The notes beneath the pieces were generated by a model. That model was not told the origin of the DNA and did no database searches. It was given only the letters and a program-made list of their open reading frames with translations. Shown piece after piece: positions 23,656 to 24,187 of a DNA stretch of 24,187 nt. Position numbers and translations under genes: made by a program. Source of the stretch: UBA3478 sp046048095. GTDB lineage: Bacteria > Bacteroidota > Bacteroidia > Flavobacteriales > Flavobacteriaceae. Numbering within the stretch: position 1 is the first letter of the stretch; the number at the start of each line of letters is the position of its first letter. Where the stretch lies: assembly GCA_046048095.1 (NCBI GenBank), contig JBJOGS010000001.1, forward strand, positions 1 to 24,187. The letters run 5' to 3'.

Positions 23656-24187
23656 GTTTCTAGGTCGCTGTAGTCGTCTAAATTCTCAGGATACAAGAAA
23701 TTGTTGTACGGAAAGCGCGTGATGTGAATATCTCGTACCGCCTTGTAGACACTTTTCTTAAAGTGCTCTAGATTTTCTTTGTTGATCGCAGAGATAAACA
23801 GGGCCTTGTCTCCCATTTTATTATACCAGGTTTTCTGCCATTCTTCAAGGCTGTAATGCCTTTGCTCGTGGGGGATGGTGAGATCGTCTTGGTCGAACGG
23901 TTCAGGGCGGTACTGGTCAATTTTATTGAAGACCATGACGGTTGGTTTGCCTTCACAACTGATCTCTCTCAGAATGTGATTCACCGCCTCAATGTGCTCT
24001 ATAAATTGGGGGTGCGAGATGTCGACTACATGTAAGAGAAGGTCTGCCTCGCGTACCTCGTCTAGGGTGCTTTTAAAACTCTCTACAAGCTGAGTGGGTA
24101 GTTTACGAATGAAACCCACCGTGTCGCTTAGCAAAAACGGAAGGTTGCCAAGTACGACCTTGCGCACAGTGGTATCTAAGGTGGCGA
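23652..24187 (-). CDS. hflX: GTPase HflX (partial, N terminus outside window)
   Basis: HflX is a ribosome-binding GTPase that splits or rescues stalled ribosomes. The coding frame is open to the right edge of the window, giving the last 178 complete residues; the N-terminal domain and Walker A are missing. The fragment starts in the switch I region with ATLDTT. It then shows the G3 motif DTVGFIRKLP, LDEVREADLLLHVVD, and the G4 motif NKID. A G5-like ISA follows. The C-terminal tail is short and acidic. An internal GTG at 24167 is not the real start. The gene converges on the DUF2480 gene with overlapping stop codons. Confidence 0.93.
   Translation of the reverse strand, partial: ATLDTTVRKVVLGNLPFLLSDTVGFIRKLPTQLVESFKSTLDEVREADLLLHVVDISHPQFIEHIEAVNHILREISCEGKPTVMVFNKIDQYRPEPFDQDDLTIPHEQRHYSLEEWQKTWYNKMGDKALFISAINKENLEHFKKSVYKAVRDIHITRFPYNNFLYPENLDDYSDLET

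Noticed and set aside
1..24187. Mobile elements, CRISPR, toxin-antitoxin or defence genes
   Set aside because: None seen: every gene is a housekeeping or metabolic type, intergenic gaps are short, and no direct-repeat array or transposase motif is present.

Overview
The window looks like an ordinary core-chromosome segment from a member of the Bacteroidota, most likely of the order Flavobacteriales. Four things point there. The gene order yceD-rpmF-fabH-accB-accC and sufA-B-C-D-S-E-T-DUF2480 is typical of the group. Succinate dehydrogenase has a single-subunit cytochrome b anchor. Promoters fit the Bacteroidota pattern (-33 TTTG/TTG, 18-20 bp spacer, -7 TAnnTTTG). Start codons lack clear Shine-Dalgarno sequences. 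Base composition appears even throughout, and I see no IS element, phage gene, integrase, CRISPR array, tRNA or rRNA. A GH16 lipoprotein hints at use of beta-glucans, as in algal or plant polysaccharide degraders, but the species cannot be told from this window.

Layout, left to right. Positions 1-121 hold the 3' end of an unidentified gene. At 174-1940 is a sodium:solute symporter whose stop overlaps that of the convergent riboflavin synthase gene (1933-2523, minus). From 2574 runs a plus-strand biosynthetic block: pdxA, then (from its own promoter) the DUF177 protein and ribosomal protein L32, an intrinsic terminator, and fabH-accB-accC for the start of fatty-acid synthesis. A strong, probably bidirectional terminator separates accC from the minus-strand sdhC-sdhA-sdhB operon (7452-10867), which has its own promoter. 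Next on the minus strand is a large secreted Asp-box/VPS10-type beta-propeller protein (10983-13766), divergent from a GH16 lipoprotein that abuts an Xaa-Pro aminopeptidase. A hairpin terminator follows. thiL (minus) is divergent from a complete SUF iron-sulfur cluster operon (17254-23655, plus) of eight closely packed genes, ending with SufT and the uncharacterised DUF2480 protein. The window ends inside hflX (minus).

How the genes fit together: the SUF products build Fe-S clusters, and SdhB, encoded nearby, needs three of them. FabH, BCCP and biotin carboxylase act at fatty-acid initiation. RibE (flavin), PdxA (PLP) and ThiL (thiamine diphosphate) make cofactors, of which FAD and PLP are used by SdhA and SufS. 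SdhCAB feeds electrons to quinone.

I found no convincing novel multi-gene system. The best leads are the DUF2480 protein in the SUF operon (three cysteines, unknown function), the 11-Asp-box secreted propeller with a helical insertion, and the terminator placed between rpmF and fabH. Intergenic gaps are all under about 120 bp, so no long gene-free stretch exists.
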